From Candidatus Woesearchaeota archaeon (GTDB taxonomy: Archaea; Nanobdellota; Nanobdellia; Woesearchaeales; UBA583), in contig CP060218.1 of assembly GCA_023898345.1 (NCBI GenBank), positions 1-64,000 of the forward strand: DNA of 64,000 nt, written 5' to 3'. Shown piece after piece: positions 8,164 to 17,326 of this stretch. Every line of letters begins with the position of its first letter. Positions within the stretch are counted from its first letter, which is position 1. Both the position numbers and the translations under genes were made by a program. The notes beneath the pieces are model-generated. The model worked only from the letters and a program-made list of their open reading frames with translations. It was not told the DNA's origin and did no database searches.

Positions 8164-9981
8164 ATGGTATCTTTACGACAGGTTGTGATGATGTTTGTCA
8201 TGGGAATTGTTCTTTTCTCATCGGCAGCTTTTGCGGAGAACCAGCAGGTTTTGGTCGAGCTGGAAGAGTATGTAGATCAGGTTGTTTATTACAATCCTCT
8301 TTATTATCCTGGAGGTGTTGGGACTTGGGCTGATGATCATGAAAATCAGTCTTTCTATAATTTGACGGGGTATATTGTTGTTACAAATACTAATCCTGAG
8401 GGTGACACAATCTCAGATATTTATGTTGCAGTGTCGAACACTGATAATATTACTCTTCCGGAGCTTTACGATGGAAGAAGTGGAGAGTTTGTTTCTAATG
8501 TTACCTCTTCTGGACTTATTGTTTTACATATTCCTGAGTTAAGGGCAAATGAAAATTCAACTTGGAGGTATAGTATTAATAAGAGCAACATCCAGCCTCC
8601 TCTTAATATGACTTCTTCATATTCTGCCTCAAAGGTTCTTGCTGGAGATAATGTTACTGTTACGGACAATCTTACAAATGTCTTTAATAATGCTTCTTAC
8701 CAGTCGGATACTTGTATTTACAATATTAACCTTACGCAGGTTACAGTTCCCGTTAATTTTTCAGGAACTTTTTATGATTTTGTTTTTGATAACTCTTCTA
8801 CTACTGGTCCTGATGCTAGTAATGTTACATATGCTGTTGATAACCTTACTCAATATTGGGATTTGTGGAATGGGGCATGTTTTAATAAGGGCAATACTAC
8901 TGCGATTTCGTATAATATTACAACTCCTTTGAATATTCCTGCAACTCAGTCTTATTATATGGTGAACACAACTTTGAGTTACCGTTTTAATTCAACTCTC
9001 TCTCAAATTAGAATTACAGATATTAAGGCAATTAGTGAGGCAAATCTTAGTTTTGATAAAAGGATTGTTGGTCCTTCTGACCCTCTTCTTTATGGAAGTA
9101 ATGTTACTTGGAATGTAACAGGTTATTTTACAACTGGAACAAATATTACTTACAACTTGACAAATGTTACTTTGTGGGTTTCTCAGAGGAATGTTAATGG
9201 TTCTTTTACAGACCCAAATACTATTGACAATGATACTATTTCGAGTGCAACTCTTTACACGACTGTTGCTCCTTTTTCCTTGGTTAATTCATCAACTCCT
9301 TGGGAAGGTTCAAGTTGGTTGTTTAACTATTCGGATATTCCTTCTCCGATTGTGTGGATTGATGTAAACTTTACTATTCAGAATGATGGGACTCAATTGA
9401 TTAATAGGAGTGTTACTAGTAATGGAACTGATATTTACATTAAGGAACTGTACTTGATTATTGGTTATTGGCTTGAGATTGAAAAGAATGTGACAAACAT
9501 TGGAAATGATACTTATGCAATTGAGATTACTGTTCATAATAAGGGTAACCAGGTAACTCCTGCAGATACTGTTGTTACAATATATGACTTCATGCCTGTT
9601 ACTTTCAATCTCAATGGGACATTTAATTATAATGCTAGTCCTTGGTACACTGTAACGGAATCGAATACTAGTATTAATGGGAGTTATAATGGTACCTTGT
9701 ATCAGTGGGCTTTGTTGCCAACTAACTCTTTGAACACTTCCTTTGATCAGGGTCCTGCAGTGAATGAAAATACTAGCTTTGTTGTTCGTTACAATGCAAC
9801 TGGTTTTGGTGATTATGAGGTTTTAGATGTCTTTGTTACTGGTCTGGACCCTCAGCTTGTCGATGGTGCTGGTTCGTCGAAGGCAGTTATTGTTTCCGAA
9901 GTTCTTGACAGAGTTAAGAGTACGGAGGGAATTTTTGCAGTAGTTGCAAGTCTTTTGTTACTGCTTGGTTTATTATTATAA
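8164..9981 (+). CDS. Large N-glycosylation-rich surface protein with C-terminal membrane helix
   Basis: A 605-residue protein with a signal peptide (about 1-24, ending SSAAFA) and a single C-terminal hydrophobic segment (about 588-605), so nearly all of it faces outside. The mature chain is very rich in Asn, Thr and Tyr and carries several dozen N-x-S/T sequons, suggesting heavy N-glycosylation. Segments such as WLEIEKNVTNIGNDTYAI, followed by TVTIYD-like strands, resemble the DUF11-type beta-sandwich repeats of archaeal surface proteins. An S-layer or cell-surface coat role is plausible but not shown. It is the first of three co-directional exported proteins (to 12421). The ATG is preceded by aaggtaa, a weak ribosome-binding site. 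Confidence 0.75.
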   Translation: MVSLRQVVMMFVMGIVLFSSAAFAENQQVLVELEEYVDQVVYYNPLYYPGGVGTWADDHENQSFYNLTGYIVVTNTNPEGDTISDIYVAVSNTDNITLPELYDGRSGEFVSNVTSSGLIVLHIPELRANENSTWRYSINKSNIQPPLNMTSSYSASKVLAGDNVTVTDNLTNVFNNASYQSDTCIYNINLTQVTVPVNFSGTFYDFVFDNSSTTGPDASNVTYAVDNLTQYWDLWNGACFNKGNTTAISYNITTPLNIPATQSYYMVNTTLSYRFNSTLSQIRITDIKAISEANLSFDKRIVGPSDPLLYGSNVTWNVTGYFTTGTNITYNLTNVTLWVSQRNVNGSFTDPNTIDNDTISSATLYTTVAPFSLVNSSTPWEGSSWLFNYSDIPSPIVWIDVNFTIQNDGTQLINRSVTSNGTDIYIKELYLIIGYWLEIEKNVTNIGNDTYAIEITVHNKGNQVTPADTVVTIYDFMPVTFNLNGTFNYNASPWYTVTESNTSINGSYNGTLYQWALLPTNSLNTSFDQGPAVNENTSFVVRYNATGFGDYEVLDVFVTGLDPQLVDGAGSSKAVIVSEVLDRVKSTEGIFAVVASLLLLLGLLL

Positions 9982-10009
9982 TTAAATACCCGTATGTGTT
10001 TGGTTCAAT

Positions 10010-10786
10010 ATGGAATCTGGCTTGATTTGCAGAGGAAAGGGAATGGTAGGCTCTCCTTTGTTCTTGCGTTTTTTTCTTTTCCTTTTTTTGTTTTTTTCTC
10101 TTCTTTGTTCTTCTTTTGCAAATGTTGAGGTTTTCTCTAAATATGATACTGTTTTAAGGGTAAATAATAATGATACTATTGATGTTAACAAGTCTCTTAC
10201 TTTAAAGAATGTTTATGAAGTTGGTATTGTTCCTGGACAGATTGAATTTAAAATTGGGAAGGGAACTGATGGTAGTATTTCTCAGCTTGATGTTACTGAG
10301 GTGTATGCTGTTGATCAGTATCATAATCCTATTAAGGCTCAGGTAAGAAAGAGTGATGATTATTCTGTTATTATTTTAGATGTGTATTATCCTCTCCTTC
10401 CTGGTTTTGAATATACTTTTGATTTATTTTATACTATAAAGTATGAACCAGGTGGTATTTTCTTTAAGAGTTTGCATATTCCTATTAGGGAGAGTACTAT
10501 CCCTATTAAGGAGGGTTTGTATAAGGTTGTTCTTCCCGATAATTATCATTTTACTTTTCTTAATGAGGAATCAGAGAATGTTACTCTTGATGATAATACT
10601 GCAACTTGGGCTATTAGGGATGATTTGCCAAAGTCTATTGAGTTTGAGTATTCGTTTGTTCCTGTTAAAATTGCTAATTTTAAGGGGTCATATGTTTTCT
10701 GGATTATTGTGAATGTGCTTCTCTTGAGTTTCCTTGTACTTGAGGTGAGAAGAGAAATTAAGAAGGTTAAGGCAAAATATGAGTAG
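10010..10786 (+). CDS. Exported membrane protein, middle gene of surface cluster
   Basis: A 258-residue protein of unrecognised family. The N-terminal hydrophobic stretch (about 16-37) is a signal peptide or anchor. A beta-rich extracellular domain follows, and a membrane helix near 228-247 ends in a short basic tail (EIKKVKAKYE). The layout suggests a type I membrane protein. The ATG at 10010 lies about 28 nt from a TATA-like box near 9976-9986. A second in-frame ATG at 10043 after aggaaaggga is possible and would shorten the protein by 11 residues. Its position, 28 nt after one exported protein and 6 nt before another, suggests that the three products act together at the surface. Confidence 0.7.
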   Translation: MESGLICRGKGMVGSPLFLRFFLFLFLFFSLLCSSFANVEVFSKYDTVLRVNNNDTIDVNKSLTLKNVYEVGIVPGQIEFKIGKGTDGSISQLDVTEVYAVDQYHNPIKAQVRKSDDYSVIILDVYYPLLPGFEYTFDLFYTIKYEPGGIFFKSLHIPIRESTIPIKEGLYKVVLPDNYHFTFLNEESENVTLDDNTATWAIRDDLPKSIEFEYSFVPVKIANFKGSYVFWIIVNVLLLSFLVLEVRREIKKVKAKYE

Positions 10787-10792
10787 TGGAAA

Positions 10793-12421
10793 ATGGGTTT
10801 ATATTTGCGATTCTCTTTTTTTTTTAGTCTTGTAGTGCTTTTGTTTTCTTGTTCTGTTTTTGCTGTTAAACCTGAAATTACTATTATTGAGAATTCTACT
10901 ATTGCTCAACTTCCTAGTGCTGGTCAGTATTCTCTTGTTGCTGATGGAATTTTTCAAATTTATAATCCTTCTAATGTGAGTCGTATTATTGAAGTGAGGG
11001 TTCCTCTTGGTCTTGATGCTTTGATTGGGATTGATTGGGTTAATGTTAGTCCTTCTTCTTCTCGTTTTAATTTTTCATATGGCGTGATTAAGTCATATTT
11101 TGTGGATTCTAATGAAACTGTTTCTGTTGGGTATCACATGTATGGGCTTTTGAGTTCTAACCTTTATTCTCTGTTAAATGGAAAATCTGTTTTTGAATAT
11201 TATGCTGATTCTATTGATCTGACGCCGGAGGTTAAGATTCATCTTGAAAAGCCTGAGCAGGGAATTTTTAATGAAAGTTTTCCTGAATCGCGTGATATTC
11301 GTGCGGGGGTTCGTAATCCTACGGAGTTTGATTTGTTTGCAAAATCTGTGAAAATTTATAGGAGTAATGTTTCTCTTCCTTTTTTTGATGATGGGACTCT
11401 TTTGACAACACTTGGAAATTTTTCTATTGCGCCTTTTGGTTTTGAAACTCGTAGTTATTTTGATCTTTATAGTACAAATGATTCTGTGTATTGGACTTCT
11501 TTGGATGTTGTAACGGAACTTTCTTTTGTGAGGAATGTCTCTTCGGTCTTTGTTCCTCTGCCTTCTTCTGGTGGGGAAAAGGACGATAAGGGTTCAAGTG
11601 GCTCGTCTGGCGGCGGGTTTTCTACTCCTTCAAAAGAGGAGGAGAGTGTTGATCTTCTTGTGAAGAAAGATGTTAACACTACTGTTGTGCGTTATGGGGA
11701 TATGGTTTCTATAATGGTTACTATTGCTAATGTTAATAATAAAAAACTTGCAAATCTTTCTGTTCTTGAAGAAATTCCTGAGGGCTATGAGCTTGTTCGA
11801 TCTTCTTTGAAATATGAGGTCAAAAATGGTTTGTATGTTTTTGCTTTGGATGGCCTTGATGTTTATGAATCTTATACTTTGGTTTACACGCTTCAACATA
11901 AAAGGGATGGTTATAGGGGGATTACTTATCTTAAGCCAAGTAGGGTAGATTATGAAAATGCTTCTTTTTATTCTGAGGGCGTTTTGTTAGTGAATGCTCT
12001 TCTGCCTGAGGAGAAAATTTTTGTACAGAAGGAAGTGAAGTTTGTCGATGATGATTTTGCTCGTGTTACTATTAAAGTGAGAAATTTGGGTGGTGTTCCT
12101 GTTGAGGATTTGCTTGTCTCAGATTTTATTGATGAAAATGCTATTGTTAAGGATATTTCACAAGTTTTTTCTGAGAAGCGTGGCGTGTGGAAAATAAAAA
12201 AACTTGAATCTGGTGAGGAATGGGAGGTTTCTTATCTTGTTGAGCGAAATTCTGGTCTGGATAGTTTGCCGAATGTGTTTGGTGTTGATAAGTCCAGTGT
12301 TTTTGGAACGATTGTTTCTTCGGAAGAGGTTATGATGGTTTTGTACGAAGGGCCGGGCACTATCGAAAAGGTTGGTCTTGGCGTTGCTGTTGGTATTTTG
12401 GTTTTCTATTTATTGTTTTAG
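10793..12421 (+). CDS. DUF11-type repeat surface protein with C-terminal anchor
   Basis: A 542-residue exported protein. It has a signal peptide (about 1-24), an N-terminal beta domain, a Gly/Ser-rich linker (about 258-280), then at least two DUF11-like beta-sandwich repeats. These start with VDLLVKKDVNTTV and IFVQKEVKFVDDD and carry the typical N-x-G/x-L-x-V-x-D-x-I/L-P pattern. A final hydrophobic segment (about 525-542) is the anchor. DUF11 repeats are common stalk modules in archaeal and bacterial surface proteins. It starts 6 nt after the preceding gene and is probably translated from the same message. Confidence 0.78.
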   Translation: MGLYLRFSFFFSLVVLLFSCSVFAVKPEITIIENSTIAQLPSAGQYSLVADGIFQIYNPSNVSRIIEVRVPLGLDALIGIDWVNVSPSSSRFNFSYGVIKSYFVDSNETVSVGYHMYGLLSSNLYSLLNGKSVFEYYADSIDLTPEVKIHLEKPEQGIFNESFPESRDIRAGVRNPTEFDLFAKSVKIYRSNVSLPFFDDGTLLTTLGNFSIAPFGFETRSYFDLYSTNDSVYWTSLDVVTELSFVRNVSSVFVPLPSSGGEKDDKGSSGSSGGGFSTPSKEEESVDLLVKKDVNTTVVRYGDMVSIMVTIANVNNKKLANLSVLEEIPEGYELVRSSLKYEVKNGLYVFALDGLDVYESYTLVYTLQHKRDGYRGITYLKPSRVDYENASFYSEGVLLVNALLPEEKIFVQKEVKFVDDDFARVTIKVRNLGGVPVEDLLVSDFIDENAIVKDISQVFSEKRGVWKIKKLESGEEWEVSYLVERNSGLDSLPNVFGVDKSSVFGTIVSSEEVMMVLYEGPGTIEKVGLGVAVGILVFYLLF

Positions 12422-12466
12422 ATTTAGTTGTGAAAATGTTGTTCTTCTTTGTACAGGTAAAAAATA

Positions 12467-12474
12467 TTTATAAA
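12467..12474 (+). promoter_or_regulatory. TATA box of the thioredoxin gene
   Basis: The sequence tttataaa lies 26-33 nt upstream of the ATG at 12500. The expected transcription start falls close to the start codon, so the message is probably leaderless. Confidence 0.65.
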
Positions 12475-12499
12475 GTTCTTTTTAGTAGATGTTCTTGTT

Positions 12500-12841
12500 A
12501 TGGAAATTGTACATGTAACAAGTGATGAAGATTTTAAGAAGCAGGTTGAAGAGAGTAAGGGTCCTGTTATTGTGGACTTTTGGGCAACTTGGTGTGGTCC
12601 TTGTAAGTTGATGGGTACTGTTATCGATTCTGTTAAATCCAATGATGAAGCAGGAGAGAATAAGTTCAAGGATGTTCGTATTGTTAAGGTTGATATTGAC
12701 GAAGCTGAAGCTTTGGCGACGCGCTTTGGTATTCAAGCTGTTCCAACTTTCAAGGCTTACAAGGGTGGCGAGGAAGTTGCTGAGGTTCGTGGCGCTATGT
12801 CGAAGGATCAATTCAAAGATTTTATGAATAAAGCTATGTAA
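12500..12841 (+). CDS. trxA: Thioredoxin
   Basis: A 113-residue thioredoxin with the active site WCGPC (C32, C35) and the cis-proline loop AVPTFKAY. It reduces protein disulfides in the cytoplasm and is normally recycled by a thioredoxin reductase, which is not in the window. There is an acidic insert of about 8 residues (SNDEAGENKFKD) between the active-site helix and the next strand compared with the most compact thioredoxins. It is a single gene with a strong TATA box. Confidence 0.95.
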   Translation: MEIVHVTSDEDFKKQVEESKGPVIVDFWATWCGPCKLMGTVIDSVKSNDEAGENKFKDVRIVKVDIDEAEALATRFGIQAVPTFKAYKGGEEVAEVRGAMSKDQFKDFMNKAM

Positions 12842-12885
12842 TTTTTTGGCAAAGTTTTAAATTCTCTTTATTTTTGTGTTTAGCT

Positions 12886-13524
12886 ATGGTTAATATAGAG
12901 TCACCTGAGGGTGGTACTGATAGGGTTGTGTTTTCTTCTGGGGAGCTTTCTTGTAAGGGCGTAGGTATTTTTAAGGAGCACTTGTTTGGTGTCTTGTTTC
13001 CTTATTTTCGTGACTTTCAGGGCATTAGTAGCTTAGATTGCGCTCTGTCTCGTTCTTTTTCGGGACTTAGTTCAGAGGGATCTTCAAACTGTCGAGTAGG
13101 AGATAGGGTTAGTTTAGTTGTGAGTTATGCTCCAAACTGTGGGGGTTTTGAAGCAAGGCCTCAATCCCTATTAGAAGTTACTTTTCCTTCTTTTGGAGAT
13201 TTAAGTATTGATTCTTTTCTAAGGGTTGCAGTTACTTTACCTACTCCAGTTTTTTATGGTTTGCCTAATGTTACCAAGCACGATCTTTCCCAATTTCGAG
13301 GAGAATTGACAAAAAAGGAAGGGTTTATGTTTGGAAGGAGGAGTTACTTTGATGCTTTGTATCCCGGTAACTCGAAGAATACTGCTATTTGTTCTCAAAA
13401 TTATGAATTTACTGGATGGGCGAGATGTTCTTTGGTTGATTCTTTGGGGTCTGCTTCACGCTGTTTTCATAGCTTTGAGAACAATATTTTTAGAAAGATG
13501 AGGTCTTATAGATCTTCTTTTTAG
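12886..13524 (+). CDS. Hypothetical protein, unrecognised
   Basis: A 212-residue soluble protein with no signal peptide, membrane helix or known motif. It is rich in Ser, Phe and Gly with eight or more scattered cysteines. I chose the ATG at 12886. The open frame extends four codons upstream to a TTG at 12874, but a TATA-like stretch (ttttaaat, about 12855) fits the ATG. Codon use matches the neighbours, so it is a real resident gene. Style and composition resemble the genes at 14377 and 23647, which are also unassigned. Confidence 0.6.
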   Translation: MVNIESPEGGTDRVVFSSGELSCKGVGIFKEHLFGVLFPYFRDFQGISSLDCALSRSFSGLSSEGSSNCRVGDRVSLVVSYAPNCGGFEARPQSLLEVTFPSFGDLSIDSFLRVAVTLPTPVFYGLPNVTKHDLSQFRGELTKKEGFMFGRRSYFDALYPGNSKNTAICSQNYEFTGWARCSLVDSLGSASRCFHSFENNIFRKMRSYRSSF

Positions 13525-13572
13525 TGTGTTCTTTTTCAAAGCTTTCTTAAATTGTTTTTTCCTCTTTTTTCT

Positions 13573-14268
13573 ATGTATAAAGTCATTGGTATTGATGAAG
13601 CGGGGAGGGGCCCGGTTTTGGGCTCTTTATTTATTGGTTTTTCGATTATTGTTCTTGAGTCTTTGAAGGCTTTGAATGAGTATCAGGATATGCTTTCTTC
13701 TCTTGGTGTTCGCGATTCAAAGAAGCTTAGTGTGAAAAAGAGGGCTGCTTTGTACGAGCTTTTGAAGGAGAAGATGGACATGAAGTTTGCTCAGTTGACG
13801 CCTGCTTTGATTGATAGTAATAATGCACAGGGTGGAACTTTGAATGCTTTGCAGGTGGAGGCTATTGTTCGTATTTTGGAGATGGAAAAACCTGATCTTG
13901 TTTTGATTGATGCTTTAACTTCCTCGCCAGAGAAATACGGGGATGAGCTTTTGTCGCGGCTGAGTTTTGAGTGTAAGATTATTGCCGAGAATAAGGCGGA
14001 CGACACATTTTCTTTGGTTGGCGCTGCCTCTATTATTGCTAAGGAACTTCGTGAACAGGAACTTGCTCAGTTGCGTTTGAAGCTTCCCGAGATTTTGGGC
14101 GCGGACTGCCTGACTTGTGGGAGCGGGTATCCGTCGGACAAGGTGACTGTTGCTTTTTTGAAGGCTTATCATAGTGACGAGAGAATTAATTTTGTTTTTC
14201 GAAAGTCTTGGGCTTCGTACAAGGATGCTGTTAAATCTGGCGTGCAGAGGACTTTGTCGGACTTGTGA
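13573..14268 (+). CDS. rnhB: Ribonuclease HII
   Basis: A 231-residue RNase HII, which removes RNA from RNA-DNA hybrids and nicks at single ribonucleotides during replication and repair. The catalytic N-terminus GIDEAGRGPVLG supplies D8 and E9. Further acidic residues lie in LVLIDAL and in the ADDTF segment before GAASIIAK. The ATG at 13573 places the first strand directly at the N-terminus as in other family members. A TTG 21 nt further upstream is in frame but would add an unlikely MFFPLFS stretch. The protein continues to a normal C-terminal helical domain. Confidence 0.95.
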   Translation: MYKVIGIDEAGRGPVLGSLFIGFSIIVLESLKALNEYQDMLSSLGVRDSKKLSVKKRAALYELLKEKMDMKFAQLTPALIDSNNAQGGTLNALQVEAIVRILEMEKPDLVLIDALTSSPEKYGDELLSRLSFECKIIAENKADDTFSLVGAASIIAKELREQELAQLRLKLPEILGADCLTCGSGYPSDKVTVAFLKAYHSDERINFVFRKSWASYKDAVKSGVQRTLSDL

Positions 14269-14376
14269 TGGCTTGGCTGTATAAAATGGGATTATTTTGG
14301 CACTTCCTACCTTTTTACTAGTTAGTAATAATGCCAGATATTTTTATAATTGGAAGCTTCTTTGAACATTTATCTA

Positions 14377-15213
14377 ATGGAGTTTTCTGATATAAGCAAT
14401 ATGGGGCATACTTGTATTGGTTCCAAACTTGTGGTTTGTAATCGTCCCATTCAAAGTCCTGCATTGGTTAATGAACTACTGACTCAGGAAATGATTGGCA
14501 TATTGCGCTCTCATTCGACTTTAGTTGATTTAGATTATACTTTTTTTGAAGGTTGGAAATCTAGGAATAATTTTCCTGGTTTTGCAGTATATGGAAGGGA
14601 TGCACAAGCAAGAGTTCAGAAAGAGAGGGGTCATGTTTTGTCTGTAAAATATTGCTCTGCTGATTTGGCTGATAGGATAAATGTGTCGGAGAGATTTATG
14701 ACTGATCCTGGGACGTCTGTGAGTTCTGTATTGTCATATAGAATAGAAGTTCCGGCTACTTCTCCTCTTAATCCAGATCCTCTGGATCCTCGGTGGGATT
14801 CATCTAATCCTTATCAAGGTTTGGCGCAGCTTTTGGAAAAATTAACTAATCGGGAAAATGCTGATTTGGCAGTTACAAAACCTGAGACTTTTTACCAATC
14901 TTTTGAAGGGTCTTTTGATCTTAAACATTTTTTTGATGAAATATTAGTAAATAGACTACAAGAGAAAGATCCTTTGACAAATGCAGGACGATATTTGCTT
15001 TTGGTAACCTTGAATGATGAAGGAGCTATTAAATTTGAAAGGGGCAATTTTTTAGATATTTTTGGAGATGGGGCTTGCGAGGGGATATGTATAACGAGTC
15101 AACATTATTTGGAGGAACGTGTTTTTTTGAGTTTTTATGCTCATGAAATAGTTGCTCTTTATGGGAAGGGGTTGGAATCATTTTATTTCGCAGAAAAACT
15201 AAGGTCGCGGTAA
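14377..15213 (+). CDS. Hypothetical protein, unrecognised
   Basis: A 278-residue soluble protein with no recognisable motif, signal peptide or membrane helix. It mixes alpha and beta predicted segments and has scattered cysteines and histidines (for example CSADLAD and ITSQHYLEER). The ATG at 14377 is favoured because a TATA-like sequence (tttttataatt, about 14341-14351) lies about 26-36 nt upstream. A TTG at 14350 lies within that box. It is a single gene between rnhB and the ABC1 kinase. Confidence 0.6.
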   Translation: MEFSDISNMGHTCIGSKLVVCNRPIQSPALVNELLTQEMIGILRSHSTLVDLDYTFFEGWKSRNNFPGFAVYGRDAQARVQKERGHVLSVKYCSADLADRINVSERFMTDPGTSVSSVLSYRIEVPATSPLNPDPLDPRWDSSNPYQGLAQLLEKLTNRENADLAVTKPETFYQSFEGSFDLKHFFDEILVNRLQEKDPLTNAGRYLLLVTLNDEGAIKFERGNFLDIFGDGACEGICITSQHYLEERVFLSFYAHEIVALYGKGLESFYFAEKLRSR

Positions 15214-15430
15214 TTTTTTTAGCTTTTAACCTCTTGAAAGAGAGAACTCTTGATTGTTTGTGGCTGTATATTTTATGGAAATGGAGCAAATTTGATGTTT
15301 TTTTACTATTTATGTTTGGTCTGAGGGTGAACAAATGGAAACATTTTTTTACTCAAGTTTCGCTTTGAATATTATGTTCACTTCATGAGTACAACTAATT
15401 TCTTTATAGCTTTCTTTTTTCTGCTTTGTT

Positions 15431-17029
15431 ATGTCTTGGTCTTCTTCTAAGAGGATTCGTGAAATTGCTCGGGCTTTGTACGAGTATGGTTTTTTTTCTC
15501 TTCTTGAAAAACTCAATCTTTTGCCTTCGCTTCCTTTTCATCAGAGAATTGTTTCTAAGGAAAGTTCTCGAGCTGATCCTCAAAAAATTGTCTCTTTGTT
15601 TGAGCGTTTGGGTGGTGCTTTTATTAAATTGGGGCAGGTTCTTGCTTTACGTCCGGATCTTATTGGCAAGGAATACAGTGTTGCTTTTGAGAAGCTTTTA
15701 GATGGAGTTCAATCTTTGTCGTGCTCGCAGATTAAGGGAGAGCTTGGGTCTTTGTCTTTTGCTTCGTTTGATCATGTTTGTCTTGGTAGTGGGAGTATTG
15801 CTCAGGTTCATAGGGCTGTTCTTCATTCTGGTGAGGTGGTTGCTGTTAAGATTCGTCGGCCTGGTGTTGTTGATGTTTTTCATGAGGATATTGCACTTTT
15901 GGAAAAGGCAGCTCGGCTTCTTGCAAAACGAAAGCTTTTATCTTTTGTCGATGTTGAGGAGGTTGTTGCTGTTTTCAAAAGATATACTTTGAAAGAACTT
16001 GATTTTTCTCATGAGGCTCTTGCTCTTCAAAGGTTTGCAAAGCACTTTAAGGGGTATAAGGGGGTTCGGATTCCAAAGGTGTATTCTTCGCTTAGTTCTT
16101 CCTCTGTGCTGGTGATGGAATTTGTAGGTGGTGAGAAACTTGAACATTGCACTTTTACGAAAAAAGAGGGAGAGAAAATTGTTTCTTTGCTTAGTTCTGC
16201 TGTGTACAAGATGATTTTTGAGGATAGATTTTTTCATGCTGATTTGCATCCTGGAAATATTTTGTATGAGAAGGGGACTTTAACTTTTCTTGATTTTGGG
16301 ATTGTTGGAATGATTGATGAAGAACTTGAGGCAAAATTATTTTCTTTATTTTCTGGACTTGTTCGTGGTGATTTGGGCGCTGTGAGTTCTGCTTTGATTG
16401 ATTTGCATATTGGAGATAATGAGGTTGATGAACAGGTTTTGCGTGATGGTATTGTTCAGGTTCTTGGTGATTATTATGATAGGTCTTTGAAGGAGATGAA
16501 TTTTGGAGAGATTTTCTATGGCGCTGTGGATGTTGCGCGTATGAGTCATCTTAAACTTCCTTCTCAGCTTGTTCTTTTTGGAAAGAGTCTTGTTACGATG
16601 GAGGGTTTTTGTAGGGCTGTTTCTCCTTCTTTTAATATTGTTCGTGATGCAAAACCCTATGTTGAAAAACTTGCGGGTCGTCAATTGAAGAAGAGTTTGT
16701 CTGTTGGTGAGATGAAGCGTTCTTTAGTTTCTGCTTATCTTGGCGCTTCAAAACTTCCTAAGCTTTTTACGCAGTCGCTTCGTCGTTTTGGTGTGATTGA
16801 AAAAAATATTGTTGATATTGATTCGACTTTCAATCGTCTTACGGATGTTATTTGGCTTGCGGCTAAGAGCTTTAGCTTGACTATTTTGTTTGCTGTTTTC
16901 TTTGTCGCTGGCGTTCTTCTTTTGGAAACGGGTTTGTTGTTTTATGGTATTTCTCTTGTTGCTCTGCTTTGTTTTTTCGTCAGTTTCCTTTTGCTCTTTG
17001 GGCTTATTTCTTTGTTAAGGAAGGAGTGA
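15431..17029 (+). CDS. ABC1/UbiB-family atypical kinase
   Basis: A 532-residue ABC1/AarF/UbiB protein. The family hallmark KLGQ (in AFIKLGQVLALRPD), the alanine-rich nucleotide loop (GSGSIAQVHRA), the lysine strand (VAVKIRRPGV), the catalytic HADLHPGN and the metal-binding LDFG are all present. Two C-terminal hydrophobic helices (about 475-525) anchor it. In bacteria and mitochondria such proteins help make ubiquinone and other isoprenoid quinones, probably by extracting lipid intermediates with ATP. In archaea the role is unknown but probably concerns isoprenoid lipids. It precedes the Lgt-like/Tes-like lipid operon, which makes a membrane-lipid role more plausible. A TATA box lies near 15401-15410. 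Confidence 0.92.
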   Translation: MSWSSSKRIREIARALYEYGFFSLLEKLNLLPSLPFHQRIVSKESSRADPQKIVSLFERLGGAFIKLGQVLALRPDLIGKEYSVAFEKLLDGVQSLSCSQIKGELGSLSFASFDHVCLGSGSIAQVHRAVLHSGEVVAVKIRRPGVVDVFHEDIALLEKAARLLAKRKLLSFVDVEEVVAVFKRYTLKELDFSHEALALQRFAKHFKGYKGVRIPKVYSSLSSSSVLVMEFVGGEKLEHCTFTKKEGEKIVSLLSSAVYKMIFEDRFFHADLHPGNILYEKGTLTFLDFGIVGMIDEELEAKLFSLFSGLVRGDLGAVSSALIDLHIGDNEVDEQVLRDGIVQVLGDYYDRSLKEMNFGEIFYGAVDVARMSHLKLPSQLVLFGKSLVTMEGFCRAVSPSFNIVRDAKPYVEKLAGRQLKKSLSVGEMKRSLVSAYLGASKLPKLFTQSLRRFGVIEKNIVDIDSTFNRLTDVIWLAAKSFSLTILFAVFFVAGVLLLETGLLFYGISLVALLCFFVSFLLLFGLISLLRKE

Positions 17030-17086
17030 GCTTTGTCGTGTGATTTTAGAAAAGTATTTAAATTTTGTTTCTACTTTTTTTTTTTT

Positions 17087-17326
17087 ATGAGTGGGACTTT
17101 GAAAGAAAAGATTTTGATTACTTTGGTCATATTACTTATAGCACCTTTTGTTTTTGTTGGAACTTGTTATCCTTTAGCATTTCTTGGAATTGGCATTGGT
17201 CTTGGTGGAGGAAGTGAAATTTTGGGGTGGGTTTTCTTTTTTGGAGCTTGGCCAGTAGGCATTGCTTTGTCAATTTTTATTTGTTATAAATTGATTAAAT
17301 ATATTAGAAAAAAATTTCATGAATAA
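17087..17326 (+). CDS. Small two-helix membrane protein
   Basis: A 79-residue protein with two hydrophobic helices (about 9-33 and 44-66) separated by a glycine-rich turn (GIGIGLGGGSE) and ending in a basic tail (KLIKYIRKKFHE). No family is recognised. The ATG at 17087 is preferred over an upstream in-frame alternative at 17033 because it gives a compact protein with charged ends. Its TAA (17324-17326) touches the ATG of the Lgt-like gene, so the two are surely co-transcribed. Confidence 0.65.
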   Translation: MSGTLKEKILITLVILLIAPFVFVGTCYPLAFLGIGIGLGGGSEILGWVFFFGAWPVGIALSIFICYKLIKYIRKKFHE

